Origin: Gonapodya prolifera JEL478
Lineage: Eukaryota > Monoblepharomycota > Monoblepharidomycetes > Monoblepharidales > Gonapodyaceae
Assembly (NCBI GenBank): GCA_001574975.1
Contig: KQ965752.1
Span: 252,802 to 316,801 of the forward strand
Length of the DNA stretch: 64,000 bases
Reading direction: 5' to 3'
This document shows positions 1-12,029 of this stretch, piece after piece. Numbering within the stretch: position 1 is the stretch's first letter; each line of letters starts with the position of its first letter. Under the pieces are notes generated by a model. The model was given only the letters and a program-made list of their open reading frames with translations. It made no database searches and had not been told where the DNA came from. Made by a program: the position numbers and the translations under genes.

Positions 1-483
1 CGGCAGCGATTGGAACGTGATCCCTGGTCTCCGTACTTGGCTTCCCCTGCTCCCGGATTGGTGACTGCGCATGAGTCTCCATGTCTTCCGTTACGTCCTT
101 TATCACGACCTTCTTCATGACGTTCTTCGCTGCTGTCTTAGCGAGCGCCTCTTTCTTAACGTTTGGTGGGACTTCCTGATGAATTCAAATGGTGTTTGTG
201 TCGTGTTTGACAGGGAACGTCATCGTAAGCCTTCCATCACCACGCGTCCGCTATCATCCATCGTTCGACTCACCTTTGGGGTAACTCCTGCTTTTTTCAA
301 CGTTTCCCAAGCTCCACCCTTCTTCGTCTTGGTTGCTCTTCCGGTCTTTGTTTGACCCATCACCGACAACGACGGCAGGAACTCGTGGATCGGCTCGTGT
401 AGAAAGAAGCCTTTGGGTATAAAGGTGCCGTACCACACCGAAACCGGCGAGTTACGCGGATCCCTCGATGGGAAGAGAATCAC
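1..483 (-). CDS. Partial unrecognised gene, lysine-rich, 3' end outside window
   Basis: Reading leftward, an exon covers about 483 to 274 and ends at a good GTGAGT donor. A 98-base intron follows, with its acceptor just above 175, and the frame stays open from 175 to the window edge. The first clear methionine is at 360, followed by a basic stretch (GRATKTKKGG). The same frame is open upstream to about 490 without an ATG, so an earlier spliced exon is possible. The second exon is rich in lysine and alanine (KKEALAKTAAKNVMKK) and then becomes acidic. I recognise no domain. A basic, low-complexity protein of this kind could be nucleic-acid associated, but that is only a guess. The product is truncated by the window edge. 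Confidence 0.4.
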
Positions 484-992
484 CGGAAAGTTTTATTTTT
501 CCGTGGCGAAGCACACCTGACACCACAGCACTCCGATAAGCTCGTCTCGTCAGACCGAGCTGGCTCCACATTGGCGCAGCTCTGCTCAGCAACTGCGATG
601 AAGAGAGAAATACTCTGCTCATCGGACGTTTCGAACGAATTTCATTGGTGGTTCGCAGATTGCTTCCGAAGAGCAGCGTTGCAGTCCTGCATAGGGAAGG
701 CATAACTAGGCAAATTCTTTTGCAATGCTAAGTTCTCACAACGTCATAGAACTGGTTACATGCATCGGGGCAGGATGGCGGTGAGCCAAGTGCAGCTCGT
801 TCGTAAGAAGACTTCTTTCGTGAAAAATAAGCCCCAGGAAATACAGTCACCATATCGCAATAAGCTTCGGAGGCACTAATTATGCACGTGGGAGATAAAG
901 GAGACGCCCCGGGTGTGGGGTTGTGCCGTTGAAAGGGAAACGGGAGCCGGGCATCGGCATCAAAAGTTGGTCACCGTCGGTCCAGCGTCGAA
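484..992. other. Intergenic, no supported gene
   Basis: Short open frames on both strands here lack splice or homology support. The right part is the presumed promoter region of the F-box-like gene that follows. I see no repeat or RNA gene. Confidence 0.4.
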
Positions 993-2383
993 ATGGAAGC
1001 GGAATGGGAAGGAGCTGCCAGCGAGAAGGCAGAAGATGACGCTACAGCCATGGAGAAACCCGCTTTCCTTCATCGTGCAATCCTCGATGTCCTCCCAACG
1101 AGCCTGCTGAAATACCTGGATTTCTTGACCGTGGTGCGACTCGCGCGGACGTGCACAGATGTCAAGAGCGCTGTCGGAGACCTCCGTCGCTGGGCGTCCG
1201 TTCTTCCAGTCGTACTGCCATTCGATCGTTCGAAGGAGCTTTTGAGAATTTTGAACGTGGGTCCACCCTCGCGGAATCTATGATAACTGTACTCTCATCT
1301 TTATTTTTCACAAGGAGGAGGAGATGAGACTGAGAATCCGTTTCCGACCGACAAAATCTGATCAACCAGCTCGCAGTCCCCCAAACGCAACCTCAGAGCT
1401 CTCTTCAAGCTATCCCCCTTCCACAACGAGCTCCAACTCCTTCACGAGTTTTCTCAACCAACCGCACCCCACCTCCAACGTCCTCCTTCGTCTGCTACAC
1501 CTCGCCTTTGTCCAAACCAGCCGTGGCGCATTCGACGCGACCGACACGAACCCCATCATCCAACGCATCCTCACCCACCCGTGTGTGCGCTCCTCCCTCG
1601 TTTCCTTCTCTATCGTCAATCTCGGCATAAAGCGGACGACTCTCACGTGGCTCAACGCTTCTGGAGGACGAAGTGTTCCGTGGGGTCAGCAGCTGAGGCG
1701 GATACGGACACTGAGACACCTTGTTTTGGTGGCGCCGGTGGAGTTGGTCAGTGGGACGAGGGAGGCAACAATAGTGGAGCTCAAGAGGAAGTATGTCGGA
1801 AGACCGTACTTCCTGCTTGAGGAAATGGATAATTGGGGAAGGTGAGCACTTGCGATTTGCTACCCTGGTATCCTATACGCGTCCAACACTACCGAAAATA
1901 ACCAGACTAGAGGGTGTCAAGGTCACAGTAACGCCCCTGCATCACTCCGAAGCAGACGCGTGGTGGTTGGAGGACGACAGCTCCGTGCTCTCGAAAGTGA
2001 CAGATTCCCCCCTGCGACGACCGAGTGGAGCGCTTGAGGTCGCTGCTGCTGCTCTTGTGGCTGGTCCACTTGAGGTCGACGACACTTCCAGCTCGTCCAC
2101 TCTTTATCAGTACTCTGCCTCTCCCTCAGCCTCGACCGAGTCCGAATTGACAAAGGAAGACCGACGACGTATGTTCTGGCGGAGTATTATCCGGAACATG
2201 GACACGCATAATCTGGAAGGAGAGGCGGATCGGGAGTTTCTGCGGAGACGTACGGATGATGGGTTCAAACATTGGGTGGGATCGGGGAATTCGGGCCGTG
2301 AGGACAGGGCGCTTCAATCTGCGTTGGTGGCGGAAAGTCTGACCAACGTATTTGATGAGCGGTCGGGTGCAACTGCTCGATGA
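993..2383 (+). CDS. F-box-like protein, three exons
   Basis: The first exon starts at 993. After a short acidic leader it carries an F-box-like stretch (FLHRAILDVLPTSLLKYLDF, then VVRLARTCTDVKSAV), the usual pattern of hydrophobic and leucine positions. A donor near 1250 (GTGGGT) and an acceptor near 1370 lead into a second exon. That exon ends at a GTGAGC donor near 1841, and the acceptor near 1907 opens the last exon to the stop at 2383. The C-terminal half is serine-rich and acidic, followed by a charged helix (KEDRRRMFWRSIIRNMD). F-box proteins are substrate adaptors of SCF ubiquitin ligases. No leucine-rich or kelch repeat is clear, so the substrate cannot be inferred. The exon 1-2 junction is approximate. 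Confidence 0.5.
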
Positions 2384-2650
2384 TGGGGGGATGGTGGTCG
2401 GATCTTGCAACGAGACCGGTACGTTTGCATGGAACGGCCTTCGCTTCACGTGTGCAAGGAGAAGTAGCGCAGAGTGTTGCCTTTTATTTACTTAGACGTA
2501 CTACCTTTCCGTATTAGTGACCAGTAGTGATTTGTGTTGTGCCATGGTGAAATAATTGACCTTCACATCAACAGAACTTATAAACACAGCTGTGTTATAT
2601 TTATCAAAAGTACGAGTTTAAAGAAGTTTTAATATGAGAGTGAGAATCTT

Positions 2651-3620
2651 CTATCGTCTACGTGTGTTATATAGTGTCAGTAAGTTCGGTTCTCCGGTGC
2701 GGTTGGCGAAATAATTCATCCCGTTCTTCCAAGAGAAGCTGTACGAGTCCGAAATGCTCTTTGTCGCGTTAGATGCGTCGGCCTGGACATTCGCGGTGTC
2801 GTCTGTTGTGGCGCGGATTTTAGCAAAAGGTACGCCGAGGGTGCCAATGCTGGTTCCAGCGACGTCGTTGGCGTGGTCCCGGCGGCGGAGACGACGGAAT
2901 GAGCAGGTGGGTACGGCGCACGAGATTGGTAGCTGTGACAGATGTGGAAAGGTGTAATTAGCGAACTGCCCCAGTTTGTGGAGCACAGCATTCTTGAGAC
3001 ATACCTTTGCGAAGTTCTGCGTCCACACTCCATCGAATTCTCCAAAGCCAAGGCAGTTGTAGTCCCCGAGGATGTCAGCACGGTGTGGTGGGGAGTTCTG
3101 TCAAAGTGGTGGTTGGTAATTAGCATCTCGTCTCATGTAAACGTGTAACGTCATCAGTCTGAAGTCAACTCCACCCACCATCCAAGCATTCATCACACTC
3201 GTCTCGTCGGGAAACCTTCCAGCAACATTCTGTCCGATTGCCGTCCACCCAGCTCCGACCAATGGAGCGACTCTCTCGATTGGGTTTCTGCCGTCTGCGG
3301 AGAATTGAGAGACGCCGGTATTGTCTTGCTCTTGAGAGTGGAGCTGAGCGGCTTGGTTGGGACGGCTAGTATAGGATGGTGTTTGCGAAAATGAGGGAAT
3401 GAAAGAAAAGTGACTTGAGAAGCGGATAGAACACACGAAAGCTCTTGAGCTCACTCGTCAAGACCCATAGGGGGAAGGCCGACCTGGGTTCGTTGTATCT
3501 AGAGTAGAGAAAGCGTGTTCGGTGAGTTCTGACATGAACCGCATTGACGACGCCGTCAAAGAGAAGCGAGGGCACGAGGGTACTCACGTTGACCAAACAG
3601 CACATCAGTCTTGCGTTTCC
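2651..3620 (-). CDS. CAP (SCP/PR-1) domain protein, multi-exon
   Basis: Six exon pieces read leftward give a nearly complete CAP domain. They are CLVN at about 3590, IQRTQVGLPPMGLDE after a GTGAGT...CTCTAG intron, RPNQAAQLHSQEQDNTG, GAGWTAIGQNVAGRF followed by SVMNAWM, then across another intron NSPPHRADILGDYNCLGFG and VWTQNFAK. These match the family blocks (LVNxxR, AQxHS, GENVA, AWxxSxGHR, WTQNF). CAP proteins are usually secreted and bind lipids or act as pathogenesis-related proteins. The last exon is a Thr/Ala/Arg-rich tail ending near 2651. No signal-peptide exon is visible upstream of CLVN. Instead, within a few bases, the sequence becomes the end of a kinase-like fragment in another frame. 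The active 5' end is therefore unknown and the gene may be chimaeric or truncated. Confidence 0.72.
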
Positions 3621-4472
3621 GAAAGCTTCGAGAGGTTTCGAATCTGCCGTATGTAGTAGCCTCCTGCGCGACCAAAGTTGGAGAGACCGATAGCCGTGTA
3701 CGACAGGGAGTGAAGATGTGCAAGGGTTGAGATGCATGCTTTCCAGCTAGTTTCGAGACCGTGAGAGTTGGGACGGGAATCTAATTTAAGGGACCGATGC
3801 TCACATTGACCAACGTTGTTCGTTGGTGTAGTCCCCAGGGATTGAATTGTCGGCAAAAATGCGTCCCTCGATAAATTCCATGATCTAGAGCGGTGTATTA
3901 GGCGAGGTTACCAAAATCCGCTTTGGAAAGCCATGAATCTCTCACATAAAATGGTGTTCCCAAGACACCAGCACCAGTGCACAAGCAGTGCATAGTGGGA
4001 ACGGGAAAGTCTGAGTGCTTTTCAAGTGCGTCCATAACGCGATATCTTGCAGTTGTTGTTTGTATCGACTGGTATGTGATCAGCTGTAGTAGTGACTCAC
4101 TCCCGTTCGATTTGGTGGGCCGTGGCGGAAACAAGCTTTCCTGGTGGCTTCTTGCGCATCACGTATCGTTTTCCTGCGGCATCCTTGGGGCACAGGTGAA
4201 ATACCGCCAGAAGTCCCCAAATATTAGATCGATGATCGGAACCAAACAACGATTTCGCGATGGCACCCCACCTTCAAGAAATACGTTGGATTGATCTGTC
4301 CAAACCCAAACTGCTTGACGTCGAGTCCCCATTGCGGCTTCCCCTGGTCCAGCGTGACTGCGGTGACGTGGGTGTGCATGTGACGAGCGAGGGCAGCCAC
4401 GTCGATCGTTTGCCTTACATCGGTGGTAGATGTGCCCACAGAAGTTCCCTTTGCGGCGGAAGATGCGGTCAT
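3605..4472 (-). pseudogene. Truncated aminoglycoside-phosphotransferase-like (ACAD10/11 N-terminal type) gene
   Basis: The start at 4472 opens a protein resembling the kinase-like domain that precedes or accompanies acyl-CoA dehydrogenases ACAD10/11. Blocks run across introns of about 55-70 bases: VKQFGFGQINPTYFL, GKRYVMRKKPPGKL (nucleotide-binding lysine region), YRVMDALEKHSDFPVPTMHC, GTPFY, MEFIEGRIFAD, then LHSLSYTAIGLSNFGRAGGY and RQIRNLSK. Each exon is flanked by GTGAG/GTAA-type donors and CAG/TAG acceptors. The frame then stops at about 3605, right after RQIRNLSKLSETQ. The second half of the domain, including the catalytic HGD and DWE loops, is missing and CAP-domain sequence begins instead. 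I infer a 5' fragment left by rearrangement. A genuine short gene or a misassembly at about 3.6 kb are the alternatives. Confidence 0.7.
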
Positions 4473-4653
4473 GGATCGTGAGCCACGCTGACGCAGTTAT
4501 TTCAGCCTTATTTCACCCGTACATTCCGCCTCAATGAAATTGTTCAGTTCCCTCGGCTTGGTCACGAGGCCAAACGGTGTGTTTGAACGATGCAAAAAAA
4601 CGTAAATGTATTATACTGAAGGTATTCCGGTCCACACAGCACTAAAATGTGCG

Positions 4654-7128
4654 TCACGCGGCCTCGTCTTCCGTCTCAATGTAATTGCCTCCTTGGTAGT
4701 CATCGTCATCGACATCGTCATCATCGACATACTCCTGCTCGTCCGGTGATTCATCTCCATCTTCGTCCTCCCCGAAGATCTCGTCGTAAAAATCACCGTC
4801 GCCATCATGGTCGAGTTGCCACCTCGATGAGCTCCCTTCCGTAGCATTACCTGCGGCATTTTCATTGGGCATCTCTTCCGCACTCCTGATCTCTTCCGCT
4901 GCCCTCACAACTCGTTCATCGGCAGTTCCAGCCTTCAAAGCACGTGCCAGGGTTTTCAGGGTTTTGAGGGTTTTCGCAACCCCTTTTCCCTTGTCCTGGA
5001 TTTTTGGCCCCGTTCCTTGATCGACTGAGCGATTTGCATCCGTTTGGCGAGTCTGGAAAGGGTCAGTGGGATCCTCAAAGTCGGCGGCGTCTTCCGATTG
5101 CCCTTCGGTGGCGGTTCCACCTGTTGGGTGAATGGCGAGAACTTTATCCTTGAGCTTCTGCCGGATCGCATCAATGTGGGTGCTGGGGTACCAGCCATTC
5201 TAGAAAGTGGCGGATGTGACAACAGCATCAAAGGTAAGTGAGTGCCGCGAGATAGTACCACAACTTGCAGAATGCAACTCACGTCGTACTCAATATTCGT
5301 TTCCTTATTGTTCAGAACAAGATCTCTCAGCTCCGAGTCACCTACAATATCACACAACTGAAATGTGGCCGTGCGTGCATCCACCGACTCCCTCGACACG
5401 CCATCAAACAAGTGCGTCGTGAGTGGGGGAACAGGCATTCCCGGCTCAGTCTCCTCCCGAGCAGCATATCGGGTCGCCGGATTCAGGTCCGGATTCACGT
5501 ACTCCGGTCCTCGAAACCGCGCTGCTCTGTTCCGGTTCGACACACCCGTCTTGGCGACTCCAAACCTCGTCTCCAGAGGTTGCCACAAGCGAGCCTCCTT
5601 GTGCTCTCGTGGGTCGTACCCATACCGGACCCAGCAATCTTTAAACGGTCCACTTGGAATCGCATACGCGACAAGCGGAAGAAGCTCCTTGATGTATTTC
5701 CGATCCGAAGGTTTCGGTCTCCACGAGGCCACATCGCCAGTTTCCGGCGGGATGGATCCAAGGAGGTTGTGAGCGACCAAGCGGGTGCAGACGGGCCGCT
5801 TAGCGAACAGTGCCTCGATCGAGGACCTCGCCGATGTGGTGATTTTGTAGGGAAGCTTGATGAGCTCTGGCGGTGTAGTAGGAACGTCACCGAGAGCTGC
5901 GTTGGGGTCCATGGTTTTGAATCTGTAAGCGGGGCGGCGCGAGGGGAGAATGTTGGCATTGGCCTGACAAAAACGAAAATGTTTTTTCCGACGGGATTGC
6001 AACAAAGGAGAACAGCAAAAAAAAAAAAAAAAGGAAACATACAGTCTCTCCGTTCTGTCCACCACTTTGAGCAGCCATCATCCTCAGTTGCTGCGTCTGC
6101 TTTTTTGATCTTCGAAGGGCATTTCCACGCGGCACGTGGGCGAACGAAAAGATTGGCGGAGGAACCTGTCGAAGGATTTCCGCAGGGTCCGGAAGTCCTT
6201 CTGGAAGAGGGGGCACGTAAGGCGTATCAATGATCTCGGTAGTGTCGGCGGGTTTGACGGGAGCGGGGTCGGGGGGGTATGTGGAAGCGAGGTTCATGAA
6301 GTGAGAGTCGGAGGCGAATGCGAGGCGCTCGATTTCGTCGACTGGCGGAAGATCAGTGAATACTAATGTTCACGGTATTGTCCATCGTCGCCTCACAATC
6401 TAGGTTCTCCATAGCCCTCCGTAAAGACGGGATATTCCAAGTTGGATCAGGCGAATATTGGAAATCCGCCATCTCTGACATATTTCGTGAAAGTTCAGTC
6501 GTTCAAAACACGTGAGGAATATGAACCACAACGCGCTCACCTCTGAACCGCACCGCTCGAGGAACAAACCCCAAAATCTTCCCTTCAGTCTGCCACCCGT
6601 ACTCCGGACTGTCCGTCTCCATCGCATTTTGGGGGCGTCGCCGCCGCCGCCGCTTGACGCGCACGAGAAGACTGGACACGCCCACGAAGTCTCCGTTGAT
6701 GGGGTGGCAATAAGGATCGTCGGGCCGAAATCGAAGCTCGATAGAGTTCAGGAATGCGGGTAATTGCCCTTCCCCAGGCGCAGCTGGTTGCGGCTGTGGT
6801 GTATTGGTGCCAAACTGGTTCGTCACGTCTTCTGAAAGTGTCTGCGAAAACGTCCGAGTGATAATGATCGTTGAAAAGGTTCTTTCAACTCCATCTTCTC
6901 GCAACAGTGAGCGCAAACCGCACCCACTTTCACCACGGCTCCCATGCCACCCATCGTGGTCAAGGCCTTGTCCATATTCTTTATGATCGCGGGGTACTCT
7001 ATATCGTAGAAGGGGCGAAACTGGAAGCCGGGCTGGTTGGTATTCTCGGCAGGTGGCAGCGACCACATCGGAAACGGGTACGTGGGAGCCGCATCTCGAG
7101 GAGGGACGAGTGATTGAGGTTGATTCAT
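4654..7128 (-). CDS. Transcription factor IIIC subunit 5 (tau95/Sfc1 family)
   Basis: This subunit of the tauA arm of TFIIIC helps recognise the A box of tRNA genes and recruits TFIIIB for RNA polymerase III. The N-terminus (start 7128) has the family signature FYDIEYPAIIKNMDKALTTM, followed after an intron by IELRFRPDDPYCHPI and SSLLVRVKRRRRR. A central Pro-rich segment leads to the conserved DNA-binding region: RPVCTRLVAHNLLG, then PFKDCWVRYGYDPRE near 5640. The C-terminus is a long acidic tail (EDEDGDESPDEQEYVDDDD) as usual in this family. At least five introns are present. One between about 6370 and 6410 would be only about 34 bases. Another, near 5930-6040, holds a run of about 17 A/T. 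Length is normal for the family, with no disabling change seen. Confidence 0.85.
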
Positions 7129-7913
7129 CGAGTTGTGGGATTGGGATCGTTCAAAGAGCTTCGCATCGCATGTCAGCTCAGGCCATTTGCCAAGTAAATG
7201 GTGATGCTCGAATTTCTGACCTTAGTTCTGCTCCCCCACAACTCCACAACTCCATTCTGTTCTCTCTGTCCAGATGTTCAGTTCCTGCATCGAATTCTCA
7301 TCTGAAGCATCTCCATATCAAAATGCATTATCACAAAACGAGCAAAATGACTGGAGCATTCAAATTCTCACGATCAAGGAGCACATAATATGACAAAGTC
7401 TTTTCTTTCCGTCCCATCAGCTGAGTTCCCAGCCGCCACGTTGCAAATCTAGCAAAAACTCACATTTCACCACAAGCAACTGTCTCCTTCCATTTGCAGG
7501 TGCAAGCTTCGCATTAGGGGACATTTTTGTGAGTCATGGGGAGTAGTAGTAGCTGTGCTTCGATATATCCGAATGTTATTCAGCGTTTCTTCAAATAATT
7601 TCAACTGAAGCAGCACGCTGGAAAGAACCACATGCACAGTAACACGTTAAAAATGATATGCGTCAGACCCAAGCCACGTATGATGCGGGCTTCCAAGTCA
7701 GAAGCAAAGCTTAGCGCAGTGACGTATTGTGGCTCCGGCATTCCCCGTTCGGCGTCAGAACCATCGGTAGTAGAGTCAAAATATAAAGATTAAAGGTAAT
7801 GAGAATTGCAATTGATTACAGTGATACAGAGACGCTGAGATGGTGGGGATGGGGGGGCAAGTGAGCGTAATCTGTTTTTTCGAGCCAAGCATACCAAATG
7901 TGATTGAATGAAC
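7129..7913. other. Intergenic region, no supported gene
   Basis: This AT-richer spacer lies between the 5' end of the TFIIIC gene and the 3' end of the small membrane-protein gene. The open frames are short and without recognisable content. No RNA gene or repeat was seen. Confidence 0.4.
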
Positions 7914-8381
7914 TCACAGGACAGCTTTAATTTCGCCAGTAAAAAGTAATAGCGTTTGGAGCAGTGTCACTGACGCAAATACAGACGCTGTAATACCCAT
8001 GGCGTTAATCGCGTGGATGGCCCTATCAGGGAGATCGTTCCCTTGCATATCATGGACAGCTCGAAATGAGATGACAGCAAGGGTGATGCTCAGTGATGGA
8101 ATTATATCAGATGGTATAATGCAGGCCTGGATCCGTACATACATGAGTACCACCCCAGTCACGAGTTCCATTTCCAGTATGGAACTCACGAGTCCGAACA
8201 CAAAGTATGAGATTCCATGCAATATTATCGCAAAAATCGTTTCCCAGGTGGATCGGATGCGTTCGGAGAGTGTGGGAGGCGGCTGATCAGGCTGGTTGAT
8301 AGGTTCAAGTACGTAATCATCTTGCTTCTGAGCGTTTTCCATCTTGCGGGCTCCCGTGAAGACCGACAAATAGTTGGGCAT
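7914..8381 (-). CDS. Small multi-pass membrane protein, unknown function
   Basis: This is an uninterrupted 155-codon frame. The first 45 residues are polar (KQDDYVLEPINQPDQPPPTL). Three or four hydrophobic segments follow: AIILHGISYFVFGLVSSIL, LVTGVVLMYVRIQACII, a stretch around SLSITLAVISF, and ASVFASVTLLQTLLLF near the C-terminus. The spacing suggests a four-helix membrane protein with a cytosolic N-tail. I recognise no family. It lies between TFIIIC subunit 5 and gamma-glutamyltransferase, all on the same strand, but there is no sign of shared function. The frame could continue into further exons at either end. Confidence 0.5.
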   Translation of the reverse strand: MPNYLSVFTGARKMENAQKQDDYVLEPINQPDQPPPTLSERIRSTWETIFAIILHGISYFVFGLVSSILEMELVTGVVLMYVRIQACIIPSDIIPSLSITLAVISFRAVHDMQGNDLPDRAIHAINAMGITASVFASVTLLQTLLLFTGEIKAVL

Positions 8382-8631
8382 TGCGTTTTGTTACTAGAAA
8401 GGAAGCACTGTGTCTTTGAGTCGAATAAAATCGAGTTCCATTCCACAGCTCAACGGTCGCTGTAGCCGCCACTTGCCTGAGCTTCACCTCAGCTTATATG
8501 TACATCAGAGGCGAAACTTCCTGGTTACTAGATGTGATAAAAAACGCCGGATCGTTGAACCTGTGCTCCAGTTTGAGTAGACAGTACTTTTCCTGCTACA
8601 ATTATAACCCCCATGACCACTTCGTATGACC

Positions 8632-11600
8632 TCAGAAACCCAAAGCCATACCATCACCCCTGAGGTCACTGCCTCCGATAAGAACCCGAGTACCAGTACG
8701 CTTGTCGGCATGCGTCTCGATAACTTGCCCACGTCCCATGGTCTGTGGACCCCAGCCCCAATTAAAATAAATAATGTGTTGAACGATATTTCACCCAAAA
8801 CAACAACTCACCCCTCTCTTCCACCCTTCCAGCACGACGACTTTATGCCCCATCTTCCTCAACGCATCCAGCGTTGCTTCGTCGACGCCTTCGTCGAAGT
8901 GGACGGGGTACTCGGGCGGTTCAGTCGGTTCCAAGCAGAAGCGGGGAGCGTCGAGGGCGGTTTGGGGGTCCATTCCGCGAAGGAGGTTTAAAAGGACTTG
9001 GACGTGGCCTTGCGGTTGGTTGAACCCGCCTGGACGAACCGCGCCATGAGTAGTACCAAAGGTTTGTGAATTGCGAATTTTGGTCAGCGAAGGTCGACAA
9101 GAGCTCACCCATGACGCCGTAGCTCAACCACAAGTCGCCAGTATCTTCCCATGTAGCCATCGCCGGAATAATCGTGTGGTCTAACGGATCAAGGTTTCAC
9201 TTCAATATCTCGCTCCCATCGTGCGTCGACAATTAGCACTGAACTCACACGGCCTCTTCCCCCCCTCAAGGACATTAGGATGCCCCTCCACGAGCGAGAA
9301 GTTCGCACCTCGGTTTTGCAGGATGATACCGGTTCCTGGAACAACGGCTCCCTAATTACAGGGGAAGCACAACTATCACGGCGCCGTTCTCCGTGCCAAA
9401 TACGCAGCCTCAGCCTCGCACTCACACTTCCAAACGACATGTAGGTCGAGTTGATAAAACTGCACGCATTCCCCTCCGCATCCACCACGGAGAAGTACAC
9501 AGTATCCTTGCCCTTCCCAAACCCTTCCATCCCAATCCCACCCTTTCCCACAATTTCCTCATTCCACTTATCCGCATCGAACGCCTTAACACGTTCCGAA
9601 ATGAACTTATCCCCGAGAAGTTCCTCGACGGGCACTTTGGCGAAGGCCGGGTCGCAGATGTGCGCGCGGGCGTCGGCGAAGGCGAGTCGCAGGGCGGTGA
9701 TGAGGGCGTGTAAGTAGGCGGGGCTGTTGTGAGGTAGACTTGTGAGGTGCGGCACGCGGCCGGAGAGCTGGAGGTGGTGCAGGATGCGGAGGGCGATGAG
9801 GGCGACGAGGCTGGGTGCGGGTGGGGAGGAAGAGCGTCAGAGGTGTGAAGCGAAAGAAGTAGGGGGAGAAAGAAGATGAACTCACCCCTGCCCATTCGGC
9901 GCATGTTCCCACACCCTCACGCCCTCATAAACCGCCGAAATCGGCTCGCTCGGCGTACTCTCATGTCCCTTCAGATCCTCCTCGGTCATCACCCCGCCGC
10001 CCTTCTTGACCGTCTCCAGAATCGCCTGCCCGATCCTCCCCTCGTAGAACCCCTTCTTGCCCTCGGCCGCGAGGGTGCGAAACGTCGATGCCAGTGTGGG
10101 GATGGCGAATACTTCGGACGGGTGGGGGCCGCGGAGGCCAGTGGGCGAGGACGGGTCCGAGATAAGCCATTCTTGGGGAGCGGCGTAGGTGGTGGAGTGC
10201 GTGGTCAGGCGGGTGGCGCTTTCGTTCCACTGAAAGGTAAGAGGTGGTGCGGTTATTACGGGAGTTCATGTTCCTCACTACATTTTCCCGCAATACATAT
10301 CCACTTTATTTTCCTTTCCTCCCCTGAATAACCGGCCGTGCCGTCCCCTTTTTAACGGTATGTGCGACTTTCCTCAGCCTCCGGCGACAATAGTGAGGGC
10401 GATGGTGAAGCCGGTGGTAGTCATTGGCATATACCAACACAGAGGAAAGAAGAGGGCCTTGTTCCTCTGAATTGCCACAGGCCAACAACGAGACCTCGGC
10501 AACCTCCATCATCGCTCGCATCAACTTCCGCACAACGCACTGTTCACGGGGCACTCGCCTCCGGCGGACTACTCGGTCAGCATCTAGCGGCGCTTAGGCC
10601 TCGATGTCGCTATCGCGGCGTTCCTCTGGTATCGATCTCGCTTTCACCTCGGGTTCCGCCGGGAAGAATATTCCCCGTCGCGGGGAGATCGCGCTGCGGA
10701 CTCCTCGGTCAGCGCCTAGCAGCGCTTAGGCCTCGAAACGCCTGCGCCTTCCCCTCTCACACACGAAACTCACCATGTAAGACGCAATAGGCTCCACCGG
10801 GAACCCGTTCTCCGCAAGGTCGATCGCTGGCGCGAGAATGTCGTGCAGGGAGAGTTTCCCACCGCCGAAGAGCGAGACGGTGTCGCACCAGCCTGCGGCT
10901 GCTCCGGGGACTGTGGAGTGGTGGGATCGGGTTGGTCGAGTAAGATTAGTTGGATTAGGTAATTGGGTATGAATCGGATGTTCGCAGGAAAGTCGTGATT
11001 CCACAGGGACATTTTTAAACCCCCCTGTATTCGTCTCCGGCGGACAGCCTCGGTCAGCACGGTTGCGGCGATTAGGCCTCGGGTTTGCTCGCGCTGTGTC
11101 ATTCCCCCTTCGCGCAGATCACTCGCCTCCGCGGACACCCTCAGTCCAATACTCGCTCCACGCTGTATCATTCGCCATTCGCGATTCGCGCACATCTTTC
11201 GCCTCCGGCGGACTCCTCGACAGTTGAGGCCTTTTTACGCTCCGCTTGGATCAATTGCCTCCGGCGGACAATTTCGGTCAGCGCTGCGTGCTTAGGCCTC
11301 GTGCTCCATCCTCCGGTCTTGGCAGGCCTACGTCGGTCACGTCTCACAACTCACCAGTCACAGCATTGAGGTCCGTGTCCGGAATCGTGGCCTCTGGGTG
11401 GCCCGTGACCCACCCTTTCGCCCTTGCGAAGTCCAAATTGAGTGCCTTGGGGCTCCTCCCACTGCCGTTAAGCGCCTTGACCTTTTTTGTCTTGTTATCG
11501 TAGAACAGCACGAACAAGTCTCCTCCAATACCGGTCGACGTGGGCTCGGTGACTGTGAGACACGACGCGACTGCCACTGCGGCATCTGCAGCGTTGCCTC

Positions 11601-11950
11601 CTCGTTTGAGAATGTCATATCCTGCAGCTGCTGCGAGTGGCTGGCTGCACGCGACCTGAATGTGGCAAGCGCGGAGCCGGGGTGAAGTTGGTCGGAATCA
11701 AATCGACAGGTGAAGAAGGTGACACAACATATCGAATCCGCCACCCCAGCACGACACAACCCACCATCGCCCGCCTGGCCATCACGGGACTTCGCCGCGA
11801 CATGCGATTGTATGTGAACACTCTCGGAATCTCGCTTGACTTGCCCGCATTGGCTTCCTTGACATGGGCAGGATGCGGGTGCGTCGACGGGTTGGGCCAC
11901 GCGTGCGCCTGTTTCGTGGAGATGGGTGCGACGTGTAGCGGGAACGGCAT
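8632..11950 (-). CDS. Gamma-glutamyltransferase (glutathione hydrolase)
   Basis: This enzyme cleaves the gamma-glutamyl bond of glutathione and transfers or hydrolyses it. Read leftward, exons give [12 protein letters not shown], then [20 protein letters not shown] and [11 protein letters not shown] with [29 protein letters not shown], the region up to [15 protein letters not shown], and the autoprocessing block ([20 protein letters not shown]; the Thr of DTVYF is the expected nucleophile). After that come [36 protein letters not shown] and the terminal exon [14 protein letters not shown] with its stop at 8632. All main blocks are present, so the enzyme looks whole. Two introns (about 10231-10774 and 10910-11355) are several hundred bases long and contain GC-rich repeat arrays, unlike the short introns elsewhere. 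No clear signal peptide was found, and the exact start is uncertain. Confidence 0.85.
10550..10745 (-). repeat. GC-rich hairpin repeat, copy A, in a GGT intron
   Basis: Two units of the shared element lie in this intron. On the minus (gene-sense) strand each reads GAGGCCTAAGCG, a short spacer, then GCTGACCGAG and GTCCGCCGGAGGCGA or similar. The arms AAGCGCCG and variants can fold back on neighbouring GGCGC segments. The block starts about 30 bases after the 5' splice site. Confidence 0.7.
11030..11310 (-). repeat. GC-rich hairpin repeat, copy B, in a second GGT intron
   Basis: This is a diverged array of about three units, with GAGGCCTAA, GCTGACCGA and TCCGCCGGAGGCGA blocks in gene sense. 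It lies in the intron just downstream of the exon encoding DTDLNAVT. It has the same order of blocks as the copies at 10.6, 20.5, 38.3 and 55.8 kb. Confidence 0.65.
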
Positions 11951-12029
11951 GAGAGTGTCGGGTGCGGGTGTGGTGTGTGATAAAAAGAGGGCAAACGAGC
12001 GGGCCGATGGAAGGGCAGATTAAGGTTCA

